From contig NC_067282.1 of NCBI RefSeq assembly GCF_020740795.1, forward strand, positions 133,047,132 through 133,111,131: 64,000 bases of DNA, written 5' to 3'. A program made the translations under genes and the position numbers. The DNA comes from Apus apus. Lineage: Eukaryota; Chordata; Aves; Apodiformes; Apodidae. The notes beneath the pieces are model-generated. The model was not told the DNA's origin and made no database searches. It worked only from the letters and a program-made list of their open reading frames with translations. Below are positions 62,892 through 64,000 of this stretch, in pieces. Position 1 is the stretch's first letter. Each line of letters starts with the position of its first letter.

Positions 62892-63311
62892 TCACTGCAT
62901 AGCTTCACATAGGCGATGGCCAGATCTGGTCTGTGTAGGCTGGAGGAAGCCTGTTCTAAATGCTTGTGTCCACAGGCTCAGGTCAAGTGGCTGGTGCTGT
63001 CGTCTTGTCACCTCCTCAAGCGAAGTAAACTCCGCAGGCACTCCAGCTGAGGAAGCGGTGGCAGGTCGCATGGGGTCTGTGGTGGTATGACAGTGCCACA
63101 GGTCATATGGCTGGGTTGTGTTACATAGTTGTGGATGTTTTCCAAAGTTAGACCATGGTGAGAGCTGCATGGTGAGAAGATGCTTACTCTGCAGAAGGCT
63201 ATCGATGTTGCAGAACATAAAGGTGGTTGTTGTGGAGTATGTGTGGCCTTGTTTATAAGGGTAATATTTTTGCTCTGTCTTTAAGTGCATAGAGGGTGGT
63301 TTAAAAATCAC
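62892..63311 (-). other. Unassigned 139-codon antisense open frame in a CpG-richer patch
   Basis: The minus strand is open from 63311 to 62892. The part at about 62940-63210 is richer in CpG and GC than the surrounding intron. The translation shows no signal peptide, no membrane helix and no domain that I recognise. It may be chance, a decayed retroelement or part of a regulatory element within LRP6 intron 2. Confidence 0.2.
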
Positions 63312-64000
63312 AACACTGCATAAAGCCTAAAATAGGCAATTGCTTAGGGGAGTGTTTAATTGATGGTTTGTCACCTGTAAGGGCATGAGCTGAGTTTTCA
63401 GTATAGCTAAGGTCTAACTGTAGCCTGGAGAATGGTGATAGCAGGGAGTCAAGAAAACTGGATGTTTTAGCTGAGAGTCAGATGCTATTTAATTTGAAGT
63501 TGCATAGTTAAGTAGGTGATTTTTCAAAGGAAGGGTTTCTGTAGGTGGGCGAAATGAATGGTTTGTGTATCACTGAGCAAATATGCTTTTTACTGCAACA
63601 TTTTTCAAGGGATAGGTGACTGAGGATTTGGTTTCTGATTCTTCTTTGTATAGTGTGCTGTGGTCTTGGGGTTTTTTTGGTCTTGTTTTGGTGATAAATC
63701 TTAGGCAAATCACTATTCTTTTTCAAGACACTGGGTGTTATTTAGCTGCTTTGTGAGCACAGCACAGTTCTCTGTTTTTCCTCTTCCCTCCTCCTACTCC
63801 AGATGCCTGCTGGAAGAGGTACTGAAATTCTGTCTGCCCAAATGTTGTAGGCCTCAGCCAACACTCTGCCAGCTTTTTGTGACTGTGTTTTAAAACATAT
63901 GAAGCACCATATGAAGTGCTGTTGCATGTCCAGTATAACAGCACTGCTTGTCAAACAATTCAGATAAATTAAAAGAGAAAAGCAAAAATTTGTTTAAAAA

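Overview
This is a nuclear genomic window from a vertebrate, almost certainly a bird. The evidence is two vertebrate genes with spliced exons, long AT-rich introns, two CpG-island promoters and seven 5'-truncated CR1 LINE fragments whose 3' ends carry the typical avian tandem ATTCTATG tail. There are no prokaryotic operons, CRISPR arrays or phage genes. I could not identify the species.

Layout. Positions 1-8,100 are non-coding apart from one antisense CR1 (4778-5523) and a purine tract. A CpG island at about 8,200-8,900 leads into MANSC1 on the + strand: three coding exons at 8873-9092, 9963-10103 and 16197-17194 give a complete 452-residue protein with signal peptide, eight-cysteine MANSC domain, Ser/Thr-rich stalk, one transmembrane helix and a short tail. 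Its second intron holds two antisense CR1 copies. A poly(A) signal lies at 17405. Positions 17,522-31,900 are intergenic, with two sense-orientation CR1 copies and possible old amniote repeats. A large CpG island (about 31,950-34,080) covers the promoter and first coding exon of LRP6 (33246-33300, + strand). The second coding exon is at 47599-47992, after a 14.3 kb intron. The rest, 47993-64000, is LRP6 intron 2 and runs off the window; the remaining LRP6 exons are not present.

The order MANSC1 then LRP6 on the same strand matches the human 12p13 order read on its minus strand, so this is conserved synteny. LRP6 is the Wnt/beta-catenin co-receptor. MANSC1 is a poorly characterised type I membrane protein. 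Nothing in the window shows that the two act together.

The main unexplained item is an exon-like open segment inside LRP6 intron 2 (54981-55096). It has AG/GT borders and an acidic coding-like translation that I do not recognise. Spliced into LRP6 it would cause an immediate stop, so it is either an exon of another gene, a retro-fragment, or a candidate poison exon. Other points of interest are two short upstream ORFs and G-rich tracts around the LRP6 start, and a glutamate inside the predicted MANSC1 transmembrane helix.
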